From: Peribacillus folii
GTDB lineage: Bacteria > Bacillota > Bacilli > Bacillales > DSM-1321
DNA length: 64,000 nt
Direction: 5' to 3'
NCBI RefSeq assembly: GCF_030271255.1
Contig: NZ_JASJOM010000007.1
Span: forward strand, 62,001 to 126,000
The notes under the pieces: model-generated
Database searches by the model: none
What the model saw: only the letters and a program-made list of their open reading frames with translations
What the model was told of the DNA's origin: nothing
Shown: piece by piece, positions 34,501-43,333 of the stretch
How the letters are laid out: the number at the start of each line of letters is the position of its first letter
Numbering within the stretch: the first letter of the stretch is position 1
Position numbers and translations under genes: made by a program

Positions 34501-35317
34501 CATCTCCATTGGCACCAGCCGTTCCTGCCACATGCATCCCGTGCATCGAGGCCCCCTCACCAAGATCAAGGATTTCTTCATTTTCATCCATGTAATTGTA
34601 GCCATATGGCACCTTAGGCGTATAGTAGTTGCCTAATAGGTGGCTTGACTTCTTGATCGCCTTTATTTCACTTTCACTCAGCTCTGCCTTATTCTCATCG
34701 TCGAGGACCATATCGCGGTGTGAAGGATCGATTCCGGTATCGATGATTCCAATGACCATCCCTTCCCCTTTATAGCCATATTCCCGCCAAGCTTCCTGGG
34801 CTTGGACCAGTTCTTTACTATAAATCATATCGGGCTTCTCGACCGGACGTTCGTATTCGTTCGCTATATGTACTTCAGCAACTTCCGGCATGGCCTCCAC
34901 CTTTTTGATTTCACCATACTCTATTTCACCGCTGAATCCATTGACTACTGTCGTAAAGCTTTCAAGTTCCTTGAATGCTATTTTTTTCTCTTTCACCTTA
35001 GTTTTCAATTTCTTCTGGTTTGCCAGCTTTTCAGACTTTAATTGTTGCTTCTTGCTTTTCGATAACTGTTTGAATAGCTTGCCTTCCTTGGAAGCTATAT
35101 CTATAGCGGGCGCTTCCTTCATTTCAACGATCACCCTGACTTTTTCGTCACTTTTATAATTCTTTCCCATGCCATCTTTCTGCAGCTTGAGGATGCTCTG
35201 CTGATTCTTCTTCCCTTCGCCAGAGCCGCTCGGAGCATTCGGGAGCTTGGCTGCGGAAACGCTTGCAGTAAATACTAATAGAAAGATTGCTAGAATGGAC
35301 AAGCTACGTTTAATCAA
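31583..35317 (-). CDS. Secreted subtilisin-like serine protease (Vpr-like, S8 with PA domain), 1244 residues
   Basis: Signal peptide (cut near SVSA-AK, about residue 22), I9-type propeptide (about 55-155), then the S8 catalytic domain: Asp193 in GIIDTGIDPSHRD, His259 in SMHGMHVAGT, oxyanion Asn359 in ISAGNSA, and Ser584 in SGTSMAAPHVAGG. A PA domain (about 430-530, VKGKFALIERG...GAAGVIIYNN) interrupts it as in Vpr. About 550 further residues contain Fn3/FlgD-like and Ig-like modules (DGVYYFEIKA, VVAIDNAGNEK, TVKATDNWDN, FKVTDLAGN). Mature B. subtilis Vpr is much shorter (806-residue precursor), so the tail is an extension, possibly for surface retention. HGMH replaces the usual HGTH. It probably feeds peptides to uptake systems; the ABC operon lies upstream. 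Confidence 0.94.
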   Translation of the reverse strand: MIKRSLSILAIFLLVFTASVSAAKLPNAPSGSGEGKKNQQSILKLQKDGMGKNYKSDEKVRVIVEMKEAPAIDIASKEGKLFKQLSKSKKQQLKSEKLANQKKLKTKVKEKKIAFKELESFTTVVNGFSGEIEYGEIKKVEAMPEVAEVHIANEYERPVEKPDMIYSKELVQAQEAWREYGYKGEGMVIGIIDTGIDPSHRDMVLDDENKAELSESEIKAIKKSSHLLGNYYTPKVPYGYNYMDENEEILDLGEGASMHGMHVAGTAGANGDEAHGGIKGVAPEAQLLALKVFGNDPAMKTTWGDIYIKAIDDAIILGADVLNMSLGSTAGFVSEDDPEQQAVSRAVDNGIIMSISAGNSAHFGNGFANPAASNPDIGVSGSPGLAYDSVQVASVENNFMDLDAVTYDIGGQEGKSPFMSASSVHPNALKEKTYDLVAAGIGSPEELSKVDVKGKFALIERGTLSFIDKAKNAQAAGAAGVIIYNNADGYISMATDASITIPQLFMLKSDGAKLKTALTAGEKVKVSFKGGKIKSANPEAGKMSAFSSWGVAPNLDFKPEITAPGGQIYSTLNNDEYGMMSGTSMAAPHVAGGSALVLERVDKDFKLTGQARTNLAKNLMMNTSRPVKDQGVVNKAFGWDNPYSPRRQGAGVMQLHSALSTPAIVTEASTKEAKVAMKEVGNTFAFSLKVENFSNKAVKYDVKGNLQTDYSIQGQLGYSAHQLEAQEIKDASIKINNKDTNKITVPAKKSVTFEVKVDISKAKVLGDDLKTLVDINKVFPNGYFAEGFVTLKDPADINPELHVPYVGFKGEWDKAPILDGTKYDKESFYGAAGAATTVGKDFDYLGYDPASDTFNSKRIAISPNGDGAKDDFVPILSFLRNAKKVEYTILNGENKQVRKLRTENNVRKNYYDGGEGTAYTLDSARKWDGKVNNASAKDGVYYFEIKAMIDYEGAQWQTFKMPVRIDTVKPTVRISKSGNVLTIQGKDNLNGSGIAYYDVQIDGKSIVEKELPATSKQFTLPDVRGEKVQVVAIDNAGNEKVAETELAKDTAPIDNYAPAVKIKSPETLSVSNKSKINITGEIEEASKIKEFKIDNQSVPVTYNKTTKKYEFSYDKKYADGVQSMTVKATDNWDNTVSFKKVIMVDTTKPGLKVKGVPATVGAKAKNPKVDVTVEDNFDEIRLYLNGNEVFYNEFKEPYKMRAFKKEIKKLELPLKSGNNKIEFKVTDLAGNESKKEYNIVKAKK

Positions 35318-35483
35318 TGAACTTTTCCTCCTCTAAAATAATCAATATTTGGAATTTTCTTACTGAATATAAAATATCACAACTTTTGGGGTGATTTTAA
35401 GAGATAATAGTCACTATTTTCCTATTTAAAACTAGGATATTGTCATTATTTTCATATTATTAATAGATTTACATTTTTATAGC

Positions 35484-35519
35484 AAAAAGATGGTGATGTT
35501 ATTAATAACATCACCCATC
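35484..35519 (-). terminator. Terminator of the peptide ABC operon
   Basis: Perfect 24-bp palindrome (35492-35515) with outer pairs GAT/ATC. On the minus strand it is followed by CTTTTTGC. Confidence 0.85.
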
Positions 35520-35527
35520 CTGTCATC

Positions 35528-36430
35528 CTAGTTTTTCATGCGCGGATCCAAAGCATCACGCAGTCCATCCCCCATTAGATTGAAGCCCAGGACCGTAAGC
35601 ATGATTGCCAGCCCGGGAAAGAGGACCGTCCATGGGGCCTGTATGATGAAAGATCTTGAGTCGGCCAGCATTTTCCCCCACTCTGGCGCTGGCGGCTGTG
35701 CCCCAAGCCCAAGGAAGCCGAGCGCTGCACACTCAATGATGGCTGTGGCAATCGCCAAGGTTCCCTGCACGATGATCGGCGCAAGGCTATTCGGAAGGAC
35801 GTGATGAAGGAGAATCCGGCCATCCCCCATCCCGATGGCCTTTGCAGCCGTGACGTATTCTTCTTCTTTCACCGTTAACACCCGTGAGCGTAACAGCCGC
35901 CCGAATATCGGGACATTGACGATGGCAATGGCAATTAGCGCATTGCGAAGGGAAGGTCCCAAAACCGCTACCACCGCAATGGCAAGCAAGATGCTCGGAA
36001 ATGCCAATATGATATCAAAAATCCTCGAAATGATCGTATCCAGCCACTTCCCATAATAGCCTGCGATGATTCCAAGGAAGGATCCGGCGACGACAGATCC
36101 GGCGACAGATAAAAAGCCGACTCCAATCGATATCCGCGATCCATAAATGACCCTGCTTAAAATATCACGGCCAAATTCATCCGTCCCAAACCAATGTTCC
36201 GCAGAGGGCGCCAAATGTTTATCACTCAGCTTTTGCCCTTCGAATGAATACGGTGCGATAAGGGGGGCGAAGATGGCGATCAAGATGAAGAATAAAACGA
36301 TGCCCAGCCCCACCAGGGCCACCTTATTCTTCCTAAAGCTTTTCCAGCCTTCCTTCCAGGGAGAGATGACTTGATCCCCTGCCTCTTTGGGAGGAAGGAT
36401 TGGCGATGTATTCGTTGCTATTTCAGGCAT
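35528..36430 (-). CDS. Peptide ABC transporter permease (DppC/OppC type)
   Basis: 300 residues with an N-terminal helix (ALVGLGIVLFFILIAIF) typical of OppC/DppC, then five more. The permease signature for ATPase contact is present: YVTAAKAIGMGDGRILLHHVLPN. Characteristic HWFGTDEFGRDILSR is visible near residue 80. It pairs with the DppB-type permease 12 bases upstream to form the membrane channel for di- or oligopeptides. Last gene of the operon. Confidence 0.95.
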   Translation of the reverse strand: MPEIATNTSPILPPKEAGDQVISPWKEGWKSFRKNKVALVGLGIVLFFILIAIFAPLIAPYSFEGQKLSDKHLAPSAEHWFGTDEFGRDILSRVIYGSRISIGVGFLSVAGSVVAGSFLGIIAGYYGKWLDTIISRIFDIILAFPSILLAIAVVAVLGPSLRNALIAIAIVNVPIFGRLLRSRVLTVKEEEYVTAAKAIGMGDGRILLHHVLPNSLAPIIVQGTLAIATAIIECAALGFLGLGAQPPAPEWGKMLADSRSFIIQAPWTVLFPGLAIMLTVLGFNLMGDGLRDALDPRMKN

Positions 36431-36442
36431 GAATTTCCCTCC

Positions 36443-37447
36443 CTACTTATACTTGATCCGAGGATCGATCGCTGCATACAATAAGTCCACAATTAAGTTG
36501 ATCATAACAAACAAAAAGGCGATGACAAGGATTCCGGACTGTATGACAGGATAATCCCGGGATAGGATTGCATCATAAATATATGTACCGATACCTGGCC
36601 AGCCAAAAATGTTTTCCGTTAAAATGGCCCCGCCCAACAGCAAGCCTGTCTGCAGGCCGATGACCGTCACTACAGGAATCAGGGCATTCTTCAAGGAGTG
36701 CTTGTAAACGACCCAAAACATCTTCATTCCTTTAGCACGGGCGGTGCGGATGAAATCCGACCTCATGACTTCGAGCATGGATGAACGTGTCATCCTTGCA
36801 ATGATTGCCATCGGAATGGTCGCTAACGCCATTCCCGGTAAAATGAGATGCCTGATCACTTCAAAAAACTGATCTATCCTGCCATTCATGAGTGTATCAA
36901 TCAAGTAAAGGCCGGTTATGGCCTCTACGGGATCCCTGATATTATCCCGCCCTGTGGTTGGAAGCAGGTCCCATTGAATGGAAACGATGTATTGCTCCAT
37001 CAATCCAAGCCAGAATATCGGCATGGACAAGCCAACCAACGCAACCACCATCGCCACATAGTCAAACCATGAGTTTTGGAACCAAGCCGAGATGATTCCG
37101 GCATTCACCCCAATGACGACAGCGATGATCATCGCAATCAAGGCCAACTCGATCGTTGCCATTAAATATGGCCCGATTTCCTCGGATACGGGACTATTCG
37201 TTTTGAGCGATACACCGAGATCCCCCTGAACCAAGCCTGCTAAGTAATCCCAAAATTGAACGAACCAAGGTTTATCCAGTCCAAGCTGCTTGGTCATTGC
37301 CGCTACAGCCTCTTCTGTTGCTTGCTGCCCCAGGATCATCTGTGCTGGATTGCCCGGAATCGCCCGAATCATCATGAATACAATAAATGCCATTCCGAGC
37401 AGTACTGGAATGAGAGATCCTAAACGTCGTACGGTATAGGAAAACAT
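36443..37447 (-). CDS. Peptide ABC transporter permease (DppB/OppB type)
   Basis: About 334 residues, six membrane helices. Hallmarks: RAIPGNPAQMILG, GDLGVSLKTNSPV, and the EAA-loop FIRTARAKGMKMFWVVYKHSLKNALIP. AAGGAGG eight bases before ATG 37447 sets the start; the GTG three codons earlier overlaps that site. It is separated from the binding-protein gene by a terminator-like hairpin that should lower permease expression relative to the binding protein. Confidence 0.95.
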   Translation of the reverse strand: MFSYTVRRLGSLIPVLLGMAFIVFMMIRAIPGNPAQMILGQQATEEAVAAMTKQLGLDKPWFVQFWDYLAGLVQGDLGVSLKTNSPVSEEIGPYLMATIELALIAMIIAVVIGVNAGIISAWFQNSWFDYVAMVVALVGLSMPIFWLGLMEQYIVSIQWDLLPTTGRDNIRDPVEAITGLYLIDTLMNGRIDQFFEVIRHLILPGMALATIPMAIIARMTRSSMLEVMRSDFIRTARAKGMKMFWVVYKHSLKNALIPVVTVIGLQTGLLLGGAILTENIFGWPGIGTYIYDAILSRDYPVIQSGILVIAFLFVMINLIVDLLYAAIDPRIKYK

Positions 37448-37512
37448 AACAATCACCCTCCTTTAGCATAAGGGTCCTCTGAGCGCCCTCAAATCTTTTG
37501 AAATGCATTCCA

Positions 37513-37554
37513 TAACAAAACCGGGAAGCATGCAAAACTACATACTACCCGGTT
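37513..37554 (-). terminator. Intra-operon attenuating hairpin
   Basis: AACCGGG (37519-37525) pairs with CCCGGTT (37548-37554), with a 22-nt loop; the minus strand continues TTTTGTTATGG. It lies between the binding-protein gene and the permease genes, where partial termination is common in ABC operons. Confidence 0.6.
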
Positions 37555-37561
37555 CTTACGG

Positions 37562-39169
37562 TTAATTTTCTAAAGAAACGTTAATAAGGGATTGAGAACC
37601 AGTTGGATGTGGAACAAACCCTTTGACTGTCTTGGAACCGGCTAGCTGCGGTAATGAGTGGACAAGCGGTACCCATGGTGCATCATCATGGATGATTTCC
37701 TGCGCTTTTCCATATAACTCATTACGCTTGGCTTCATCCGCCGTAGACTGTGCTTCGATCAATAGCTTGTGCACTTCATCATTTGCATAACGGGAATAAT
37801 TGTTTGAGCCGATATTATCTTTATCCAATAAGGCATAAAGGAAGTTATCTGCATCTCCATTATCGCCTGTCCAGCCCAGCATGAAGGATTGGGCCTCACC
37901 AGCCTGCACTTTCTCTAAATAGGCAGCCCATTCGTATGAAACGATATTTGCCTCGATGCCAACCTGCTTTAAGCTTGCTTGAATGGCCTCGGCCACTTTT
38001 TGACCATCTGGCATATACGGGCGCGGCACCGGCATAGCCCATAGATCCATTTTAAATCCTTTTTCATATCCGGCTTTTTTCAGAAGTTCCTTCGCTTTTT
38101 CGACATCATAATCATAGTCTTCAATGTTGTCATTGTATCCGGAAACGGATGGCGGCATTGGATTTTTCGCAGGCTCCGCTGTGCCTTCGAAGAAGTTATC
38201 GATGATTTCTTTTTTGTTGATTAGGTGCGAGATGGCTTGACGTACTTCCTTTTTGTCGAAAGGCTTTTTCTCGACATTGAAGCCAAAGTAGCCGACATTC
38301 ATGGACGGACGTTCGAATAGCTGCAGTTTGTCATCTCCTGTAACCTTGCTGATATCGCTTGGGTTCAAGCCGTCCATTAGGTCAACTTCACCTTTGATTA
38401 CAGCATTTAAGCGAGCAGAGTTATCTTTAATGACTTTAAACGTGATTCCATCAAGTTTTGGCAGTCCTTTTTGCCAATAGTCCTCATTCTTCACCACTTC
38501 GATCGTATCGCCTGGCTTCCAGGATTTGAATTTGAAAGGACCTGTTCCAGAAGGGTTCTTCGTGAAGTTATCTCCCTCTTTTTCCAACCCAGCCGGACTG
38601 GCAATGGCGAAGGTAGGCATGGCAAGGTTTTTAAGGAACGGAGCCTGCGGGCGGTTCAATGTGAATTCCACCGTGCTGGCATCGAGTGCCTTCACTTCCT
38701 TGATGACATGGCCTTCATCGCCTTCAAACCCTCCGAACATGGAGGCATAATAAGCGAATTTCCCTTCATCCTTGCTTTGTGCCCAGCGTTGAAAGTTCTT
38801 CACGACAGCATCTGCATTGAAATCGGAGCCATCATGGAACTTGATGCCGGTTTTCAATTTGAATGTGTAGGTTTTTGCATCATCGGACACATCCCAAGAT
38901 TCGGCAAGGCCAGGTTTTATCTCTGTATTATCTTCTCCGTATTTTACGAGCGTTTCAAAAATTTGCTGTGTGACGATGAATGATTCACCATCGGTTACGA
39001 TAGCTGGGTCAAGACCGACCGCATCTCCGCCTTTACCATAAATCAAAGTACCGCCCTTCGCCTCACCCGATCCTCCTTTGCTCTCCTTTGATGTGGACGA
39101 GGAGCATCCAGCAAGCGCCAGTGACAGAGCCAGGATACAGGTCAATAATAAAGCCAATGTTCTCTTCAT
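37562..39169 (-). CDS. Peptide-binding lipoprotein (SBP family 5)
   Basis: 535 residues. Lipoprotein signal MKRTLALLLTCILALSLALAGC with the lipid-modified Cys near 22. SBP_bac_5 features: GGTLIYGKGGDAVGLDPA, ETLVKYGEDNTEIKPGLAESW, YTFKLKTGIKFHDGSDFNADAV. It captures peptides (the DppE/DppA-like wording suggests dipeptides) at the outer membrane face. The start is the ATG after GGGGGA; the longer TTG frame would place the ribosome binding site inside the coding part. Gene order ATPase-ATPase-binding-permease-permease matches the app operon order, but this protein looks more like a dipeptide binder than AppA. Confidence 0.94.
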   Translation of the reverse strand: MKRTLALLLTCILALSLALAGCSSSTSKESKGGSGEAKGGTLIYGKGGDAVGLDPAIVTDGESFIVTQQIFETLVKYGEDNTEIKPGLAESWDVSDDAKTYTFKLKTGIKFHDGSDFNADAVVKNFQRWAQSKDEGKFAYYASMFGGFEGDEGHVIKEVKALDASTVEFTLNRPQAPFLKNLAMPTFAIASPAGLEKEGDNFTKNPSGTGPFKFKSWKPGDTIEVVKNEDYWQKGLPKLDGITFKVIKDNSARLNAVIKGEVDLMDGLNPSDISKVTGDDKLQLFERPSMNVGYFGFNVEKKPFDKKEVRQAISHLINKKEIIDNFFEGTAEPAKNPMPPSVSGYNDNIEDYDYDVEKAKELLKKAGYEKGFKMDLWAMPVPRPYMPDGQKVAEAIQASLKQVGIEANIVSYEWAAYLEKVQAGEAQSFMLGWTGDNGDADNFLYALLDKDNIGSNNYSRYANDEVHKLLIEAQSTADEAKRNELYGKAQEIIHDDAPWVPLVHSLPQLAGSKTVKGFVPHPTGSQSLINVSLEN

Positions 39170-39213
39170 TTTCTTCCCCCTTGTTTTCAAGAATTTATGT
39201 ATACGCCGGCATG

Positions 39214-40182
39214 TCAGTTATATAAATGACAAGCAACGTAGTGACCAGGTTTATGTTCATGCAAGATCGGCTTTTCCGATTGGCACTCCACCATCGCTTT
39301 AGGGCACCTCGTATGGAAGGGACAGCCGCTTGGAGGGTTCGAAGGACTTGGAACATCCCCCTGCAGGATCACCCTGTCGCCCTTGTACTCCACATCGGGA
39401 ATCGGCACAGCCGATAATAAAGCCTGCGTATACGGATGGAGGGGATCTTCATACAACTTCTCACTCTCCGTCAATTCAACTATATGTCCAAGATACATGA
39501 CACCGACACGGTCAGAAATATGCCTCACCACGCCAAGATCATGGGCAATGAATAGGTAGGTCAAATCAAAATCTTCCTGCAGGTCCTGCAGGAGGTTCAA
39601 GACCTGTGCCTGGATCGATACGTCAAGTGCGGATACGGGCTCATCGGCGATGATCAGCTTTGGGTTAACGGCAAGGGCCCTGGCGATGCCGATGCGCTGC
39701 CGCTGTCCCCCGCTGAATTGGTGCGGGTACCTTTTTGCATGGTACCCGCTTAAGCCGACAACCTTGAGCAGTTCCTGAACACGTGCCTTACGGACTTTTT
39801 TATCTTTTACACCATGAACGATGAGCGGTTCTTCCAAGATCTTTTCAACTGTATGCCTAGGGTTAAGGGACGCGAATGGGTCCTGGAACACCATTTGCAT
39901 TTCACGACGCATTTTTCTCATTTCCCCCGGGGACAAAGAAGTCAGATCCTTCCCTTCGAAGTAGACATTCCCTTCACTTGGCTCTAGCAATCGCAGCAAA
40001 AGCCTTCCCGTCGTCGATTTACCGCAACCGCTTTCACCCACAAGCCCCAAGGTTTCCCCTTTATAAATGGAAAACGACAAACCATCTACTGCCTTGACCT
40101 CCCCAACGGTCTTTCCCAAAACACCGCCTTTGATCGGGAAATGCTTCTTAAGGTTTTCCACCTTAACCAATGTTTGATTCAT
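39214..40182 (-). CDS. Peptide ABC transporter ATPase (OppF/DppF type)
   Basis: 322 residues. Walker [10 protein letters not shown], signature [14 protein letters not shown], Walker [13 protein letters not shown], and the C-terminal oligopeptide-transport extension [14 protein letters not shown] with Cys residues typical of the family (often an Fe-S site). The start is ATG 40182, AGGAG nine bases upstream, inside the end of the OppD-type gene (20-base overlap), so the two ATPases are translationally coupled. Confidence 0.95.
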   Translation of the reverse strand: MNQTLVKVENLKKHFPIKGGVLGKTVGEVKAVDGLSFSIYKGETLGLVGESGCGKSTTGRLLLRLLEPSEGNVYFEGKDLTSLSPGEMRKMRREMQMVFQDPFASLNPRHTVEKILEEPLIVHGVKDKKVRKARVQELLKVVGLSGYHAKRYPHQFSGGQRQRIGIARALAVNPKLIIADEPVSALDVSIQAQVLNLLQDLQEDFDLTYLFIAHDLGVVRHISDRVGVMYLGHIVELTESEKLYEDPLHPYTQALLSAVPIPDVEYKGDRVILQGDVPSPSNPPSGCPFHTRCPKAMVECQSEKPILHEHKPGHYVACHLYN

Positions 40183-41167
40183 GCATAGCTGCTCCTTTCC
40201 CATCTTCATAAAGCCAGCAGCGTACTTGCTGACCATCACCAAAATCCAATAGAGACGGGGTCTCGGTCACGCATTGCTCCATGGCATGGGAGCAGCGCGG
40301 TGCAAACTGGCATCCTAGGCTGCTTGTCCCGGGTTTTGGCACATTGCCGGGAATTGAGTAAAGGCGCTCTTTCTTTATCCGCATGTCCGGTATCGACTGA
40401 AGCAGCCCGACGGTATAAGGGTGCTTTGGGTTTTGGAAAATCGTTTGCACATTTCCTTCCTCTATCACCTTGCCTGCATACATGACAATGACACGCTCAC
40501 ACATCTGGGCCACGACCCCGAGGTCATGGGTGATCATCATGATGGCCGTATCAGTTTCTTTATTCAGGTTCTTCATCAGCTCAAGGATTTGTGCTTGAAT
40601 CGTCACATCCAAGGCCGTTGTCGGTTCATCTGCGATAAGAAGCTTTGGCTCACAGATCATGGCCATGGCGATCATGACCCTCTGTCTCATACCGCCCGAA
40701 AGCTGATGCGGATATTCTCCAATCAATTCCTCAGCACGGCCAAGCCCAACCAGCTTCAGCATTTCAACAGCCCTGAGCCTGGCCTGTTTTTTGCTCCACT
40801 TTTTATGGATTCGGAGCGTCTCCACCAGCTGGTCTCCAATGGTGAACACAGGATTCAGGCTTGTCATCGGTTCCTGGAATATCATCGCTATATCGTTCCC
40901 GCGAATTTTTCTCATTTTCGCTTCAGTGGCATTCGCAATATTCTCCCCTTTAAAAAGGATTTCTCCTTCGACCTTCCCGGTCGGCGAAGAAACCAGTCCC
41001 ATGATGGACAAAGAAGTCACGCTTTTCCCGCATCCCGACTCCCCAACAATCCCTAACACTTCACCGGGATTGACGTGAAAATCGATTGAATTGACAACCG
41101 GAATCACACCATCGTCCGTACGAAAACTGGTTCGCAGCCCATTCACTTTTATAATCGGTTCGACCAT
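40163..41167 (-). CDS. Peptide ABC transporter ATPase (OppD/DppD type)
   Basis: 334 residues. Walker A GESGCGKS, signature [14 protein letters not shown], Walker [24 protein letters not shown], and the C-terminal [18 protein letters not shown] extension. First gene of the operon; AGGAAGTGA precedes the ATG. With the OppF-type protein it powers peptide uptake. The upstream 41168-41453 region is AT-rich and should carry its promoter. Confidence 0.95.
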   Translation of the reverse strand: MVEPIIKVNGLRTSFRTDDGVIPVVNSIDFHVNPGEVLGIVGESGCGKSVTSLSIMGLVSSPTGKVEGEILFKGENIANATEAKMRKIRGNDIAMIFQEPMTSLNPVFTIGDQLVETLRIHKKWSKKQARLRAVEMLKLVGLGRAEELIGEYPHQLSGGMRQRVMIAMAMICEPKLLIADEPTTALDVTIQAQILELMKNLNKETDTAIMMITHDLGVVAQMCERVIVMYAGKVIEEGNVQTIFQNPKHPYTVGLLQSIPDMRIKKERLYSIPGNVPKPGTSSLGCQFAPRCSHAMEQCVTETPSLLDFGDGQQVRCWLYEDGKGAAMHESNIG

Positions 41168-41317
41168 TCAATCACTTCCTATTTATAACTTTTTTTCCAT
41201 TATATTATTTGGTTTATTATTGCATCAAAATTAAAATTTTACAATACGTTTTCTAAAAATTCTAATTTTGCAGAATAATTTTTTAATTTTTATAAAAAAT
41301 GCGCATGTTGGCATAAA

Positions 41318-41341
41318 AAAAAGACTGCATATTGCAGTCTT
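41318..41341 (-). terminator. Terminator downstream of the ssb operon
   Basis: AAGACTGCA-TAT-TGCAGTCTT (41321-41341) with a long A-run on its left, giving at least eight T on the minus strand. A G-rich stretch (41342-41453) lies between it and the last gene. Confidence 0.85.
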
Positions 41342-41453
41342 GAAAGGGGGGAATCGACTAATCCGATTCGCTGGGGAGGTAAACCGGGGTATCAAGCGGG
41401 GGAAAGCCATGTTAGCTATAGGGGATGATGGGGAAAAGAGCAAGCTACCGCCA

Positions 41454-41747
41454 TCAAGCTTTGCGGAGTTTCTTTCTGTCACCTAAAAATCCTTCACCTT
41501 TTTCGAGAGCTGAAACCCTTTCCATTAATTTTTCATTATGGTCATATAAATACTTGTTTTGCATTTCCAATTCATTGAGCATCATTTTAACCTGTCCCAA
41601 TTCATAACCATTATCCCAGGTTCTCACATGCGTCCTTGCCAGATGGCCAATTAAGACGCTAATTCGTTCTTCCATCCGTTTGTTGATCTGCATGAAATCA
41701 TTTAGGGAATCTGCATTCTCAAGGGACCCCTTATATGCTCCATTCAT
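41454..41747 (-). CDS. Hypothetical coiled-coil protein cotranscribed with ssb
   Basis: 97 residues, starting MNGAYKGSLENADSLND. Helical and charged with a Leu/Met heptad pattern (QVKMMLNELEMQNKYLYDHNEKLMERVSALE), so probably a short coiled coil. The start is ATG 41747 eight bases after GGAGG; the TTG five codons earlier overlaps that signal. It follows ssb within 17 bases. No known function recognised. Confidence 0.72.
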   Translation of the reverse strand: MNGAYKGSLENADSLNDFMQINKRMEERISVLIGHLARTHVRTWDNGYELGQVKMMLNELEMQNKYLYDHNEKLMERVSALEKGEGFLGDRKKLRKA

Positions 41748-41764
41748 ACGCTCCACCTCCAAGT

Positions 41765-42127
41765 CTATAAGCCAATTTGCTCGAATTCCTCTTGCTTCAC
41801 TTCTTGCTGTTTAGGCCCGAGGAATTGAACCATTTCTGCAACTACTTCCGTTACGTATATGTTCTTGCCATCCTTGTTTTCATATCTCCTCGTTTGTATC
41901 CTGCCCGTTATGCCGATCAATGTCCCTTTCCTACAATACTGGGCAGTATTTTCAGCTGACTTATTCCATATGATACATTGTACGAAGTCAGCTTCGTAGT
42001 CACCAACCGTATTTCGAAAGTTACGGTTGACCGCTAACGTGACGTTGGAAACAGCCTTGCCTTCAGGAGTGTACCTTAATATGGGATCCTTCGTAAGTCT
42101 GCCGACAAGGGTTACTTGGTTGATCAT
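41765..42127 (-). CDS. ssbB: Single-stranded DNA-binding protein, short SsbB type
   Basis: 120 residues. OB-fold features: [57 protein letters not shown]. It lacks the long linker and acidic DDDIPF tip of housekeeping SsbA (ends EEFEQIGL), as expected for SsbB, which protects incoming DNA in competence. AAAGGAG before ATG 42127 sets the start, six codons inside the longest frame. The ywpF neighbour supports the SsbB assignment. I did not find a clear ComK box (AAAA-N5-TTTT pairs) upstream. Confidence 0.92.
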   Translation of the reverse strand: MINQVTLVGRLTKDPILRYTPEGKAVSNVTLAVNRNFRNTVGDYEADFVQCIIWNKSAENTAQYCRKGTLIGITGRIQTRRYENKDGKNIYVTEVVAEMVQFLGPKQQEVKQEEFEQIGL

Positions 42128-42495
42128 CTTTTCTCTCCTTTCCATTTAAGATGCTTTAATCATACTTGTTCTTCCATCAATAGAAAAATGCCGAAAATGG
42201 ACTTATTCCGGCTGTCTCTTTTTTAAAAATTGATGATATTAAGATCATAATCATTTTTTTCTGCTTGTAGTCGGGCAATAAGCTAATAGTTAACAAAATT
42301 AAATATTTTGCAAATTTTTATACTTTCGTTCATAATTTAGACAATTGCTGGGTTTTCTTTTCTTTAAGGGCACCTTGTTTAGTATGATATAATTACCTTT
42401 AAAAGGATTAATCGACATGTGTCATTTTGGATAGATTAAAAATTACGTATAAGAGGGGTACATGCCGCTCTTTTGGCAAGAAACGGAGGAATTAG
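42128..42495. other. 368-bp divergent intergenic region between ssbB and ywpF
   Basis: AT-rich. The left side serves ssbB; the right side holds an extended -10 promoter for ywpF (42385-42393). No gene seen. Confidence 0.5.
42385..42393 (+). promoter_or_regulatory. Extended -10 promoter for ywpF
   Basis: TGATATAAT, an exact TGnTATAAT extended -10, about 100 bases before the start. The -35 is poor (TTTAAG at 19-bp spacing). Confidence 0.5.
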
Positions 42496-42930
42496 ATGAA
42501 ATCGTTTAAATTGATCTCGCTGCAAATCGTTACGGAAAATTTCCACCTGATTGATATTGCATTGACTGATGGGCTGATAATAAATAAAGAAAACGATGCC
42601 AGGACCTGGCTGCTGGAAGCCTTTGTGGAGGAAGATCATTTCAAGGAATTCGAGCGCTCGCTTCCCAATATAGACGGAGAGGTGTATATCCAGGCCGTCA
42701 TTACCAAAAAAGATAATGAACCGGCTTTATTCCACACCGCCTTGCGAACGATTAGAAAGGTAGGCAGCCATTATAGCCTCTTATTCGTCGGGCATATCCA
42801 AAAAACGCGCAGCAAATATGCAGAGCTCCTGCTTGAAGATTTGGTCCATAAAGGGCTTGCCGGTGATGAATTGATAAATGAATTCAAACAAAAAATCCGC
42901 TCGAAGCCTAAATTGGCAACGAATAAATAA
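42496..42930 (+). CDS. ywpF: YwpF family protein
   Basis: 144 residues, soluble, GGAGG six bases before the ATG. Begins MKSFKLISLQIVTENFHLIDIALTDGLIINKE, matching the small Bacillus YwpF family (MKTFKL start), and continues WLLEAFVEEDHF and VYIQAVITKKDNEPALF. Function unknown. It is divergent from ssbB as in B. subtilis and shares a bidirectional terminator with the lipoprotein gene. Confidence 0.82.
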   Translation: MKSFKLISLQIVTENFHLIDIALTDGLIINKENDARTWLLEAFVEEDHFKEFERSLPNIDGEVYIQAVITKKDNEPALFHTALRTIRKVGSHYSLLFVGHIQKTRSKYAELLLEDLVHKGLAGDELINEFKQKIRSKPKLATNK

Positions 42931-42970
42931 AGACTCCGCTCCTTTATCCCCTAACCGAACGCACATACAA

Positions 42971-43027
42971 TAAAAGACTGACATAGCTGAAAGGATATCC
43001 ATCCTTTTTCACTAAGCCAGTCTTTTA
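42971..43027. terminator. Bidirectional terminator between ywpF and the lipoprotein gene
   Basis: Outer AAAAGACTG / CAGTCTTTT and inner AAAGGAT / ATCCTTT pairs. Confidence 0.8.
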
Positions 43028-43042
43028 TCAATTTTCAACTAA

Positions 43043-43333
43043 TTACTTATTGTTATCTTTTTTATTAATGTCGTCATCCATGTTGGTATCATCGTTATCG
43101 TTTTCAAGCATACCGTCATCATCTTTATCCATATCATTGACATCGTTATCATTCATGTCGGTATCATCTGTGCCGCCGTCGTTATCATTTACGCCATTGT
43201 TATCATCTTCTATGATATTGTTGTCATCTTCTGGAGCGGGATTGTTATCATTATCATTTGTTCCACATCCGGCAAGGAACATTATGGATAATAAAGATCC
43301 CCCAATTAGTGCTAAAATTCTGCTCTTCATCAT
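43043..43333 (-). CDS. Asp/Asn-rich lipoprotein
   Basis: 96 residues. Lipoprotein signal MMKSRILALIGGSLLSIMFLAGC with Cys at about 23, then almost only Asp, Asn, Gly, Met and a few Glu/Lys (EDDNNGVNDNDGGTDDTD). The tail is strongly acidic and probably disordered, and may bind cations at the outer face. The start is ATG 43333, seven bases after AAAGGAGG. The repeated GAT/AAT codons make the DNA low-complexity and prone to length change. Function unknown. Confidence 0.85.
   Translation of the reverse strand: MMKSRILALIGGSLLSIMFLAGCGTNDNDNNPAPEDDNNIIEDDNNGVNDNDGGTDDTDMNDNDVNDMDKDDDGMLENDNDDTNMDDDINKKDNNK

Noticed and set aside
35492-35515. 24-bp perfect palindrome considered as an operator
   Set aside because: It lies just past the last ABC gene and is followed by a T-run on that strand, so a terminator explains it.
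40421-41056. 211-codon plus-strand frame inside the OppD-type ATPase gene
   Set aside because: Antisense shadow of a well-conserved ATPase.
42128-42495. ComK box upstream of ssbB
   Set aside because: A/T runs exist but no pair of AAAA-N5-TTTT boxes at correct spacing could be read.
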